Shown here: positions 6,137 through 12,354 of the stretch, piece by piece
Position numbering within the stretch: the stretch's first letter is position 1
How the letters are laid out: each line of letters begins with the position of its first letter
Assembly: GCA_017457545.1 (NCBI GenBank)
Contig: JAFTHF010000312.1
Coordinates: 1-12,354 of the forward strand
Direction: 5' to 3'
DNA: 12,354 nt
From: Clostridia bacterium
GTDB taxonomy: Bacteria; Bacillota_A; Clostridia; Oscillospirales; CAG-272
Translations under genes and position numbers: made by a program
The notes under the pieces: model-generated
Database searches by the model: none
What the model was told of the DNA's origin: nothing
Seen by the model: the letters and a program-made list of their open reading frames with translations, nothing else

Positions 6137-6346
6137 ATTTTGTCCCCATTTTTCTATAAAAACCTATTTTTTTCGCATACGTGATCATTTTTTCTGACCA
6201 TTTTGCAAAAACATCCCATTTTCAAAAAGCATAAATTTTGCTTTTCATTTAGTCTTGCTTTTAATATGCTTTTTATACGGAATTTTGCATTTTACTCTTT
6301 ATTTATGTATTTTGTATAGGCGAATTTTATTGATATTAACTGGTTA
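6137..6346 (-). promoter_or_regulatory. AT-rich leader/promoter region of the PTS operon with alternative hairpins
   Basis: No clear -35/-10 pair is visible on the minus strand. A 10-bp inverted repeat (6224-6233 AAAAAGCATA with 6265-6274 TATGCTTTTT) competes with a shorter 7-bp hairpin (6225-6231 with 6239-6245). In RNA both use the same 3' arm, which ends in a U run. That resembles a terminator/antiterminator layout, as used by BglG/GlcT-type regulators, but the stems are AT-rich and no recognisable antiterminator target is seen. No catabolite (cre) box was recognised. Confidence 0.35.
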
Positions 6347-6376
6347 TTGACTAGACTGTAAGTAATATGTTAAAAT
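6347..6376 (+). promoter_or_regulatory. Sigma-A promoter of the MutS-like gene pair
   Basis: TTGACT (6347-6352), 18 nt, then TAAAAT (6371-6376) preceded by TGT, an extended -10. Transcription would start near 6383, about 20 nt before the first ATG, which has GGAGG at 5-nt spacing. Confidence 0.7.
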
Positions 6377-6405
6377 AGATTAAGACTAGTTTTACGGAGG
6401 TAACT

Positions 6406-7839
6406 ATGAGCCCTGTTCCATCTTATCTGTGCTCCACAACAGGCAAGGAAATATCAACTAAAATATTCCTTGATTTACAGCTTGATTCTCTTTTATCTCC
6501 TGCAGCGCAAAAAATTCTTTCTTACCCCCTTGACAAAGAGGGTATATATATGCGTCAGGAGCTGTTTTCCGCCATTTATAAGGATGAAAACTATATTAGA
6601 GTACGTGAGACGGTTCTCACCCTTAAGCTTTATAAAAAAGCCTTTGAATTATGGGAGCTTTCAAGCATTCCCACAGAGAAAGCTCATCTTGCCATAAAGC
6701 TTTTAAAGCATTATTTAAAGGTATGCGATGCTCTTATCGCTCTTTCTGACCTTGGTGCAGCTGCATCCTTGGTTGCAGACTACTTTCGTGAGGATGAGCA
6801 GGTTTCTCTACGTGTAAAAATGGCTCAGGGTATTAAAAATGCCTCTATAATACTTGGTAAGGCTGACACCTACGTGCTTACCTACGGAGAGCGCTCTCAG
6901 ATATCAAAATTCGCTTCTCCCGATACATATCTTGAACACGGGGCTGAGCTTTTTGCTAAATTAGGGCTTAAAACTCCCGATGCAAGAAAGCTGAATGCCA
7001 AGTGTCATATTACCCTTTCCGATAGCGTTTCCGAGCTTTTTGCAGGAGAATATTTCCGTGTTAACTCAATGCTGAGAAATTACCTCACAATAAACTTCCG
7101 TAGCCTGTTTCCGCTTATAAGAGAGCTTGATTTCTATATGGAAATGAGAGACCTTTACCGTAAGCTTGAAAAGTATAATACAGCCACGTGTCTGCCCAAA
7201 ATCGCAGATTCCAAGAAATTCAAGGCGAAAAATCTGTACGATATTTCACTTAGTCTTAAGGAATGCTATGATATAGTGCCAAATGACACATGGTTTGAAA
7301 ATGACAGAATATTTTATTTCTTGACCGGTGCCAACGGTGGTGGTAAAACAACCTATCTCCGTTCTCTCGGTATAAATCTTATACTGTTTCTCGGAGGTAT
7401 GCCGATTTTTGCCGAAAGTGCTGAAATTTATCCCTTTTCTGCGATTTATACACACTTTCCCAAGGATGAACGCTTTGCCTCCACAGGCAGACTGCATGAG
7501 GAGATGCAGCGTACAAGAGCTATTCTTGATACCTGTGATAATGATGCCTTTATTCTGTTTAATGAAACTTACAGCGGTACAGACGATAAAAAGGGCTATG
7601 AGCTGCTTTTAGAAACGGCTGAGGAGATAAAAAGAAGAGGCATCAGCGGTCTTTATGTTACCCATTTTCACGAAATTACAGACACGTCCTTCCCTATTTT
7701 AGGTGTTGAGGTTATTCCGACTGACGAAAACAAGCGCACCTTTAAAATTACGCCTAAAAACGATGAAAAGGGCTCTTATGCTAAGGATATTTTACGCAAA
7801 TACCGTCTTGATGAGGATTCTCTTAAGGAAAGGAGCTAA
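6406..7839 (+). CDS. Short MutS-like ATPase, first of a tandem pair
   Basis: This 477-residue protein is related to the core and ATPase domains of MutS but much shorter than MutS (about 850 residues) or MutS2. Residues about 1-290 form a helical region like the MutS core/lever; I see no mismatch-binding domain and no Smr nuclease. The C-terminal ATPase has Walker A GANGGGKT (308-315), the MutS-typical TTYLRSLG after it, a signature-like STGRLHEEM (from 359), Walker B FILFNET with N386 where MutS has Asp and the catalytic E387 kept, and the switch His H420 in YVTHFHE. It is two nucleotides upstream of a paralogue, so a heterodimer is likely. Some MutS-related proteins act outside DNA repair, for example as reactivating factors for B12-dependent aminomutases, but no such enzyme is nearby. 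The exact function is unknown. Confidence 0.82.
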   Translation: MSPVPSYLCSTTGKEISTKIFLDLQLDSLLSPAAQKILSYPLDKEGIYMRQELFSAIYKDENYIRVRETVLTLKLYKKAFELWELSSIPTEKAHLAIKLLKHYLKVCDALIALSDLGAAASLVADYFREDEQVSLRVKMAQGIKNASIILGKADTYVLTYGERSQISKFASPDTYLEHGAELFAKLGLKTPDARKLNAKCHITLSDSVSELFAGEYFRVNSMLRNYLTINFRSLFPLIRELDFYMEMRDLYRKLEKYNTATCLPKIADSKKFKAKNLYDISLSLKECYDIVPNDTWFENDRIFYFLTGANGGGKTTYLRSLGINLILFLGGMPIFAESAEIYPFSAIYTHFPKDERFASTGRLHEEMQRTRAILDTCDNDAFILFNETYSGTDDKKGYELLLETAEEIKRRGISGLYVTHFHEITDTSFPILGVEVIPTDENKRTFKITPKNDEKGSYAKDILRKYRLDEDSLKERS

Positions 7840-7841
7840 GC

Positions 7842-9317
7842 ATGTCTATTGATATTTTATACAGAAACGACGATTCAATAAAAAATGCAGGATATATGAG
7901 CATGCGCTCCATATATCATCTCTGTCTTGACAAGGCCCTTAAGCTATTCTTTCCCGACCTGAACAGAAGTCAGTATTTTTATGAAATTCTTACACGTCCC
8001 CTGACAAATTCAGAGGATATTAAGTTCAGACAGGATATTTTTACGGATTTTACAGAGTGTGACGGGCTGTTTGATTCTCTATACAATGCTTTTTCGAAAT
8101 TCAAGGAAGCCTATGTTTCCCATCAGCGTTCAAAATCCACTGCATACGGAGGAATGATGTCATCAGGTGGTGGTGTGGGAATTGCCTTCTCTGCCCTACA
8201 GATGAATGCTCTGTTTACAAAACGGGCTATGCTCTATGTAAGAGAGCTTTACAAGGTGCTTGAAAAGGCCGAAATAAAATCCGAGGGCTTGATTCGTTTA
8301 AGAGATGAAATTGGTGCTTTTGCAAATGACCCGAATGTTGATGAAGCGATTCGCTTCTCTTCAAAATTTGAAGCTATTTCACTTAACAAAAATGCAGATA
8401 TAAAAATCCAGGTAAACGATGACGGACTTATTTGCTCAGCTTCCCTTATTGATGACAAATTTGTAAAGTATGCATCAGTAAACGAAAGCAAGGGCTTCTT
8501 ATCCTTCTTTAAAAAGCAAAGGGATGAGGAGGAAGCAAAATACTACTCCTTTATTTCAAGCGTTGATTCGGAATTTTACCGAAGTATTGTAAGCGGTGCA
8601 TATCTTGACCTTTCCTATGCATTTGAAGGCTGGGGCTCACAAATATATGACCTGTTTATTCCTGTATTCAAGCAGCTTGAATTCTACGGTGTAGGTCTTA
8701 AATACATTTCAAGGCTTAAGCACTACGGCGCACCTCTCTGCTTCCCTGTTATAACCGACAAAAAGGGCTTTGACTGCGTTGAGCTATACGATATGCTTCT
8801 TGTTATGTCAAACCAGAGCATTAAAAAGGTTGTACCAAACACCATAAGCGTTGACAGCCTTAAGGAGGGCATCCTTATTTTCGGTGGCAACGGAAGCGGT
8901 AAAACAGTATTTCTCCGTTCCCTTGGATGTATGCAGGTTCTTGCACAGGGTGGACTTCCCGTTCCTGCAGAAAGGTCAAGGGTATATCCATACAGCACAA
9001 TTCACACCCAATTTTCCGAGGGCGAAAAGATGTTTGTTAAGGGTAACGATGCGGGTAGATTTGAGCAGGAGGTAAGCGAGATTGCCGAGATGGTGGATAG
9101 GATAAGTGATAACTCACTTATTATACTTAACGAAACCTTCCAGACTACTGCATATGATGAGGGCGCTAAGGGTCTTTATCATATTCTTAAGTATTTTACA
9201 GGCAAAAATGTTATGTGGATTCTTGTTTCACACCTTACTCAGCTTAAGGATTATTATGATAAAGCATCTGCATATTTTATGCATACAGACGGAGAGTTTC
9301 ATGTTGTGGCAGATTAA
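7842..9317 (+). CDS. Short MutS-like ATPase, second of the tandem pair
   Basis: This is a 491-residue paralogue of the preceding gene with the same layout: a helical core region (about 1-330) and a MutS-type ATPase domain. Walker A is GGNGSGKT (348-355) followed by VFLRSLG; the shared segment GGLPVPAERSRVYPYSTIHT matches GGMPIFAESAEIYPFSAIYT in the partner. Walker B is LIILNET with N430 in place of Asp and E431 kept; the switch His is H464 in LVSHLTQL. A Gly/Met/Ser-rich stretch at about 102-113 (GGMMSSGGGVG) is an apparent insertion absent from the partner. It starts 2 nt after the partner's stop, with AAAGGAG upstream, so the two are co-translated. No mismatch-recognition, MutL-interaction or Smr segment is recognisable. 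Function unknown; an obligate partnership is inferred. Confidence 0.82.
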   Translation: MSIDILYRNDDSIKNAGYMSMRSIYHLCLDKALKLFFPDLNRSQYFYEILTRPLTNSEDIKFRQDIFTDFTECDGLFDSLYNAFSKFKEAYVSHQRSKSTAYGGMMSSGGGVGIAFSALQMNALFTKRAMLYVRELYKVLEKAEIKSEGLIRLRDEIGAFANDPNVDEAIRFSSKFEAISLNKNADIKIQVNDDGLICSASLIDDKFVKYASVNESKGFLSFFKKQRDEEEAKYYSFISSVDSEFYRSIVSGAYLDLSYAFEGWGSQIYDLFIPVFKQLEFYGVGLKYISRLKHYGAPLCFPVITDKKGFDCVELYDMLLVMSNQSIKKVVPNTISVDSLKEGILIFGGNGSGKTVFLRSLGCMQVLAQGGLPVPAERSRVYPYSTIHTQFSEGEKMFVKGNDAGRFEQEVSEIAEMVDRISDNSLIILNETFQTTAYDEGAKGLYHILKYFTGKNVMWILVSHLTQLKDYYDKASAYFMHTDGEFHVVAD

Positions 9318-9392
9318 TTATATTATTATCTGTTCATATGTTAATATTTTATAAAACCCTTGATTTTCAAGGCTTTCAGCATTTTTAAAATA

Positions 9393-9420
9393 AAAAAAGA
9401 CCTCTTTTGAGGTCTTTTTT
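9393..9420. terminator. Bidirectional intrinsic terminator between convergent operons
   Basis: A perfect 12-bp stem (AAAAAAGACCTC with GAGGTCTTTTTT) around a TTTT loop ends in a T run on both strands. It serves the MutS-like pair on the plus strand and trxA on the minus strand, 5 nt after the trxA stop. Confidence 0.93.
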
Positions 9421-9425
9421 GTTTT

Positions 9426-9737
9426 TTAGTCAAGCATTGCAAGAATTGCGTCCTTAGGAGCAAAGCCGATTTTTGTTGCTGTAATTTCTTTATTCTTTAC
9501 TACAAAAAGTGAGGGGATGCTGCTTACGCCAAATTTCTGTGCAAGCTCCATTTCGTCATCAACGTTTACCTTACCTACCTTGATATCGTCTCTTTCCTCT
9601 GCGATTGCATCAACAATAGGAGATACCATCTTGCAGGGACCGCACCATACTGCATAAAAGTCAAGAAGCACAGGCTTATCGCTGTTTAATACCTCAGCCT
9701 CAAAATTATCCTTTGTAATTACTAATACCTTACTCAT
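9426..9737 (-). CDS. trxA: Thioredoxin
   Basis: This is a 103-residue cytoplasmic dithiol oxidoreductase that reduces protein disulfides, itself recharged by thioredoxin reductase. Full-length single thioredoxin domain: PVLLDFYAVWCGPCK with the redox pair C32/C35, the IKVGKVNVDDE strand, and the cis-proline motif SSIPSLFVVK. Length and motifs are those of classical TrxA. The ATG is 1 nt after the rmuC stop (TAATATG) with AAGGAGG at 6 nt, so it is translated from the rmuC message. No reductase gene is nearby. Pairing with rmuC is unusual, and the reason cannot be read from the sequence. Confidence 0.95.
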   Translation of the reverse strand: MSKVLVITKDNFEAEVLNSDKPVLLDFYAVWCGPCKMVSPIVDAIAEERDDIKVGKVNVDDEMELAQKFGVSSIPSLFVVKNKEITATKIGFAPKDAILAMLD

Positions 9738-9738
9738 A

Positions 9739-11100
9739 TTATTCCTCCTTGTTTTCTATTTCAAGTATTTTTTCTGCCTCAGCCTCGCCAAGAGAGGCGA
9801 CACCTCGCAGCTTTCTTTCAATTGCTTTAGTTCTTGTAGAGGAGAGAACGCTAAGCTCATGGCTTGCCTCCTCAACCTTTTTGTGTGCCTTATCAAGTAT
9901 TCCCGCGAACTTGCCAAATTCAGTTTTGATTGCGGAAAGAAGCACAAATACCTCACTTGAGCGCTTTTGAATAGCAAGAGATTTAAAGCCCATCTGCAAT
10001 GCGTTAAGCAGAGCAGTCAGGGTAGAGGGTCCTGAGATATTTATTTTATATTCTCTCTGAAGCTCCTCAAAAAGTCCCATATCGATAGCCTCTATGTAAA
10101 GGCCCTCAATTGGTAAAAACATAATTGCAAAATCTGTTGTATTGGGTGGATCGATATATTTATCGTGAATATCCTTTGCAAATTTCTTAAGGCTCTGGCG
10201 AAGCTCACGTCTTGCAAGGTCCACCTTTTCCTTATTGCACTCGTCTGTTGCCTCCTTAAGTCTTGTATAGCCCTCAAGAGGGAACTTGGAGTCCACAGGA
10301 AGATAAACAGGGCAGTCGTCCCCGGGCATCTTGATTGCAAACTCAACAGGGTCGTGGGAGCCTGCCTTTGTAACCTTGTTTTCCTCGTATTGCTCCTTGG
10401 TAAGAATTTCGCCAATGATGTTACCGAGAATAACCTCACCTACAATGCCCTTTATTTTAACGTTGGAAAGTACCTTGTTAAGCGAGCCTACATCCTTGGC
10501 AAGACCCTTGATTTCGCCTATGGCATTATTAACCTCACCTATCTGCTTAACAACGCTTTCAAAGGACTGCTGAAGTCTTGTGTTAAGTGTCTTTTCAAGC
10601 TTTTCGTCTACGGTCTTCTGAATGGTTTCAAGCTTGTCGGTGTTCTCCTTACGGATTGCAACAAGATTTTCCTTAACATCATTATTGATTTTTTCAATAA
10701 GAGCAGTAAGCGCCTTGGAGAAGTCATCAAGCTTTTCCTTAAGTCCTTTTGCCATTGCCTCATTGCTCTTTGCGTTCTGCTCTGTAATTTCCTTAAAGGA
10801 ATTATTAAGAGTGTTAAGCACCTCAATATAGCTTTTTGATTGATTTTCGCTAAGCTTATTCATATTTTCGGTAAGCCTGCCAATTTCCTTTTCTATATTT
10901 TCGGAATAGGTCTTATTGGCAGCGGAAACGCTTGATATTAAAAGAGCTCCAGTTTCGTTTACCGAAGAGGCAACTACTCGCCTAATTTCCTCATTTTCCG
11001 TACCCGTCCCCCGACTTTTTCCGTTTTTTACTACTAAAAACAGAGTGAATCCAAGCAAGAGAAGGGTAATTATATTGAGAACAATTATAATTATGTCCAT
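9739..11100 (-). CDS. rmuC: RmuC-family protein (DNA recombination-associated)
   Basis: This 453-residue protein has one N-terminal membrane segment (about residues 2-24, IIIIVLNIITLLLLGFTLFLVV) and a long coiled coil (about 55-215). The RmuC domain, related to the restriction-endonuclease fold, spans about 215-430. Diagnostic blocks are KGIVGEVILGNIIGEIL, the acid-containing HDPVEFAIKMPG, VYLPVDSKFPLEGY and FAIMFLPIEGLYIEA. RmuC in E. coli limits recombination at inverted repeats; the biochemical activity is poorly known. The D...DSK residues are present, so a nuclease-like site may be intact. The start is supported by GGAGGT 4 nt upstream and by a strong promoter close by. It is first in a two-gene operon with trxA. 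Family assignment is confident; the role in this organism is not. Confidence 0.92.
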   Translation of the reverse strand: MDIIIIVLNIITLLLLGFTLFLVVKNGKSRGTGTENEEIRRVVASSVNETGALLISSVSAANKTYSENIEKEIGRLTENMNKLSENQSKSYIEVLNTLNNSFKEITEQNAKSNEAMAKGLKEKLDDFSKALTALIEKINNDVKENLVAIRKENTDKLETIQKTVDEKLEKTLNTRLQQSFESVVKQIGEVNNAIGEIKGLAKDVGSLNKVLSNVKIKGIVGEVILGNIIGEILTKEQYEENKVTKAGSHDPVEFAIKMPGDDCPVYLPVDSKFPLEGYTRLKEATDECNKEKVDLARRELRQSLKKFAKDIHDKYIDPPNTTDFAIMFLPIEGLYIEAIDMGLFEELQREYKINISGPSTLTALLNALQMGFKSLAIQKRSSEVFVLLSAIKTEFGKFAGILDKAHKKVEEASHELSVLSSTRTKAIERKLRGVASLGEAEAEKILEIENKEE

Positions 11101-11127
11101 TTTTACCTCCTTTTACTATCTACATAA

Positions 11128-11156
11128 ATTATATCATTCAAACACACTTTTTTCAA
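11128..11156 (-). promoter_or_regulatory. Sigma-A promoter of rmuC-trxA
   Basis: On the minus strand TTGAAA (11156-11151), 17 nt, then TATAAT (11133-11128) with TG one base upstream (extended -10). It predicts a leader of only about 20 nt before the rmuC ATG at 11100. Confidence 0.8.
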
Positions 11157-11173
11157 GTAATGTAAAATTTTTC

Positions 11174-11202
11174 TTTAAATTTTATATATTATGTGATATA
11201 AT
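11174..11202 (+). promoter_or_regulatory. Sigma-A promoter of rbfA-nrnA
   Basis: TATAAT (11197-11202) with an extended TGA just before it; the -35 at 17 nt is a weak TTTAAA (11174-11179). It is back to back with the rmuC promoter, the two -35 boxes lying 17 bp apart. Confidence 0.65.
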
Positions 11203-11222
11203 TATGATAGATAAATAGTGTT

Positions 11223-11239
11223 TAGCGATAATTTCGCTA
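11223..11239 (+). promoter_or_regulatory. Small leader hairpin before rbfA
   Basis: TAGCGA and TCGCTA form a perfect 6-bp stem with a TAATT loop. The stem ends directly before the GGAAAGGA ribosome site of rbfA, so it could influence initiation. A regulatory role is only a suggestion. Confidence 0.4.
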
Positions 11240-11253
11240 GGAAAGGATATATT

Positions 11254-11616
11254 ATGGCTAAATATAGACAGAACAGAATAAACGATGCAGTTAAGGAGGA
11301 AATGGCACAAATTCTTCGTGATGTAAAGGACCCTCGCATTGCTGAGGCCCTTGTTTCCATTACAGCTGCCGATGTTACCGCAGACCTTAAATTTGCTAAA
11401 ATTTACTACTCTGTGTACGGAGGAGAGCAGACCGAAATTGCCAAGGCGCTTAAGAATGCATCAGGCTTTTTTCGTTCCGAGCTTGCAAAGAGAATCAATT
11501 TACGAATCACCCCACAGCTTACCTTTGTATATGACAGCTCTGCAGAGTACGGAGCCAACATTTCAAAGATACTTAAGGGCCTTGATATAAAGCCTATGGA
11601 GGAAGACGATGACTGA
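11254..11616 (+). CDS. rbfA: Ribosome-binding factor A
   Basis: This is a 120-residue factor that binds the 30S subunit and helps 16S rRNA maturation, especially at low temperature. It is a single KH-type domain: N-terminal AKYRQNRINDAVKEEMAQIL, the VKDPRIAEALVSITAADVTADL block, KFAKIYYSVYG, and the KH-like ALKNASGFFRSELAKRI with the A-x-G turn. The start at 11254 is chosen over 11218 because AAAGGA lies at proper spacing and the family starts with M-[AS]-x-R-x-x-R. It has its own promoter instead of lying immediately after infB, and it overlaps nrnA by 8 nt, the common rbfA-nrnA order of Firmicutes. Confidence 0.96.
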   Translation: MAKYRQNRINDAVKEEMAQILRDVKDPRIAEALVSITAADVTADLKFAKIYYSVYGGEQTEIAKALKNASGFFRSELAKRINLRITPQLTFVYDSSAEYGANISKILKGLDIKPMEEDDD

Positions 11617-12354
11617 ATTATCCTTTGAAAATCTACTTAATAAAGTAAAAGAATGCGGATATACGGCTATTGTTTGTCACAGAAACCCCGACCCTGACAC
11701 CCTTGGCTCTGCCATGGGCTTTAAGCATATTTTAAAAAAGCTCGGCAAGGATGCCAAGATTGTATGCTGTGAAAAGCTTCCCAAGAGATTAAGCTTTATG
11801 ACCAAGGGCGAGGAAATTCTTTATGACGGATATTTTTCCGAATTTGACAGCGTGGTTGCAGTAGATGTGGCATCACCGTCCCAGATGGGTGAGCTTTTTG
11901 ACCATGCAGAAAAGGTTGATTTCACCATTGACCATCACGGAATGAGCACACGCTTTTCCGACTTTTATATGGAAAATTGCGCCGCCTGTGCCCAGATAAT
12001 CTACAAAATCGCCGAGGGGCTTGGTATTGCCGACTATATGGAAATCGGCTTTTATGAGGCCATTTATGCGGGAATAACAGGTGATACCGGTTGCTTTAAA
12101 TACTCAAATGTAACCGATGAAACCCACCTTATTGCGTCCAAAATAGTTAAGAAAAATATTGATTACGCAGAAATCAACCGTCTTATATTCGACACGAAGT
12201 CGGTAGGAGAAATCGCTGCACAGCGTGTAACATATCAGAATATGAGGCTTGAGGCCGACGGCAAGCTGGCAATAATCACCTTTACAAATCAAATGAAGGC
12301 TGAAAACAGTCTTACCGAGGAGGATATCAGTGACGTTGTTAACTCTGTGCGCCA
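11609..12354 (+). CDS. nrnA: DHH-family oligoribonuclease/pAp phosphatase NrnA, C-terminus cut by window edge
   Basis: 248 codons are visible and the frame is open at the edge; the family is about 310-330 residues, so roughly the last quarter is missing. NrnA degrades very short RNAs (nanoRNA) and in many Firmicutes dephosphorylates 3'-phosphoadenosine 5'-phosphate. Metal-binding motifs are all present: CHRNPDPDTLGS (H24, D28, D30), VAVDVAS (D86), the DHH triplet in TIDHHG (108-110) and GITGDTGCFKYS (D159). The ATG is 8 nt inside the rbfA end, with GGAGG 6 nt upstream, indicating translational coupling. The segment after DHH reads NCAACAQIIY, where many homologues have Ser/Thr residues; this is a mild variation away from the catalytic residues. 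Confidence 0.93.
   Translation, partial: MTELSFENLLNKVKECGYTAIVCHRNPDPDTLGSAMGFKHILKKLGKDAKIVCCEKLPKRLSFMTKGEEILYDGYFSEFDSVVAVDVASPSQMGELFDHAEKVDFTIDHHGMSTRFSDFYMENCAACAQIIYKIAEGLGIADYMEIGFYEAIYAGITGDTGCFKYSNVTDETHLIASKIVKKNIDYAEINRLIFDTKSVGEIAAQRVTYQNMRLEADGKLAIITFTNQMKAENSLTEEDISDVVNSVR

Noticed and set aside
10165..10839. Long plus-strand open frame (224 codons) inside rmuC
   Set aside because: It is antisense to a well-conserved rmuC gene, is Leu/Phe/Cys-rich as expected from the complement of a coiled coil, and has no ribosome site.
12104..12292. Minus-strand small frame within nrnA
   Set aside because: Antisense to conserved NrnA coding sequence, without initiation signals.

Overview
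The window looks like a piece of chromosome from a low-GC Firmicute of the class Clostridia, probably an uncultured gut-type member of the Oscillospiraceae/Ruminococcaceae or a relative. The reasons are strong GGAGG ribosome binding sites, consensus sigma-A promoters (TTGACA/TATAAT), AT-rich spacers, a SipW-type signal peptidase with TasA/CalY-like substrates, and Gram-positive-style PTS genes. This placement is inference. I see no insertion sequence, phage gene, CRISPR array, tRNA or rRNA.

Region 1 (1-3514, all minus strand) is one likely operon read from a perfect TTGACA-18-TATAAT promoter at 3514-3485. In transcription order it holds: a structured 5' leader; an unknown membrane-anchored protein (3326-2595); a SipW-like ER-type signal peptidase (2595-1999) overlapping it by one base; two paralogous secreted TasA/CalY-type proteins (1764-1081 and 882-169) with near-identical signal peptides; and the start of another membrane protein (138-1). 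The peptidase presumably processes the two secreted proteins, which may form surface fibres. Two features stand out. The peptidase frame ends at a single TAG and then continues as 41 sense codons to a TAA, which suggests a recent nonsense mutation or leaky stop. The spacer between the two fibre genes carries two long hairpins.

Region 2 (3515-6346): an AT-rich spacer of about 470 bp, an intrinsic terminator, then a minus-strand PTS operon. It encodes EIIA of the glucose family (6136-5663) followed by EIICB of the glucose/maltose family (5647-4031). Together they take up and phosphorylate a hexose or glucoside whose identity cannot be fixed from sequence.

Region 3 (6347-9420): a plus-strand operon of two paralogous short MutS-like ATPases (6406-7839 and 7842-9317). 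They lack a mismatch-recognition domain, and both have Asn in place of the Walker B Asp. They probably work as a heterodimer in something other than classical mismatch repair. A bidirectional terminator at 9393-9420 separates them from the convergent next operon.

Region 4 (9426-11156, minus): rmuC then trxA, translationally coupled, with a good sigma-A promoter. Region 5 (11174-12354, plus): rbfA overlapping nrnA, which is cut by the window edge. The rmuC and rbfA promoters are back to back in a 153-bp divergent spacer.

The best candidates for something undescribed are the fibre/SipW locus (interrupted peptidase tail, unknown first gene, intercistronic hairpins) and the tandem MutS-like pair.
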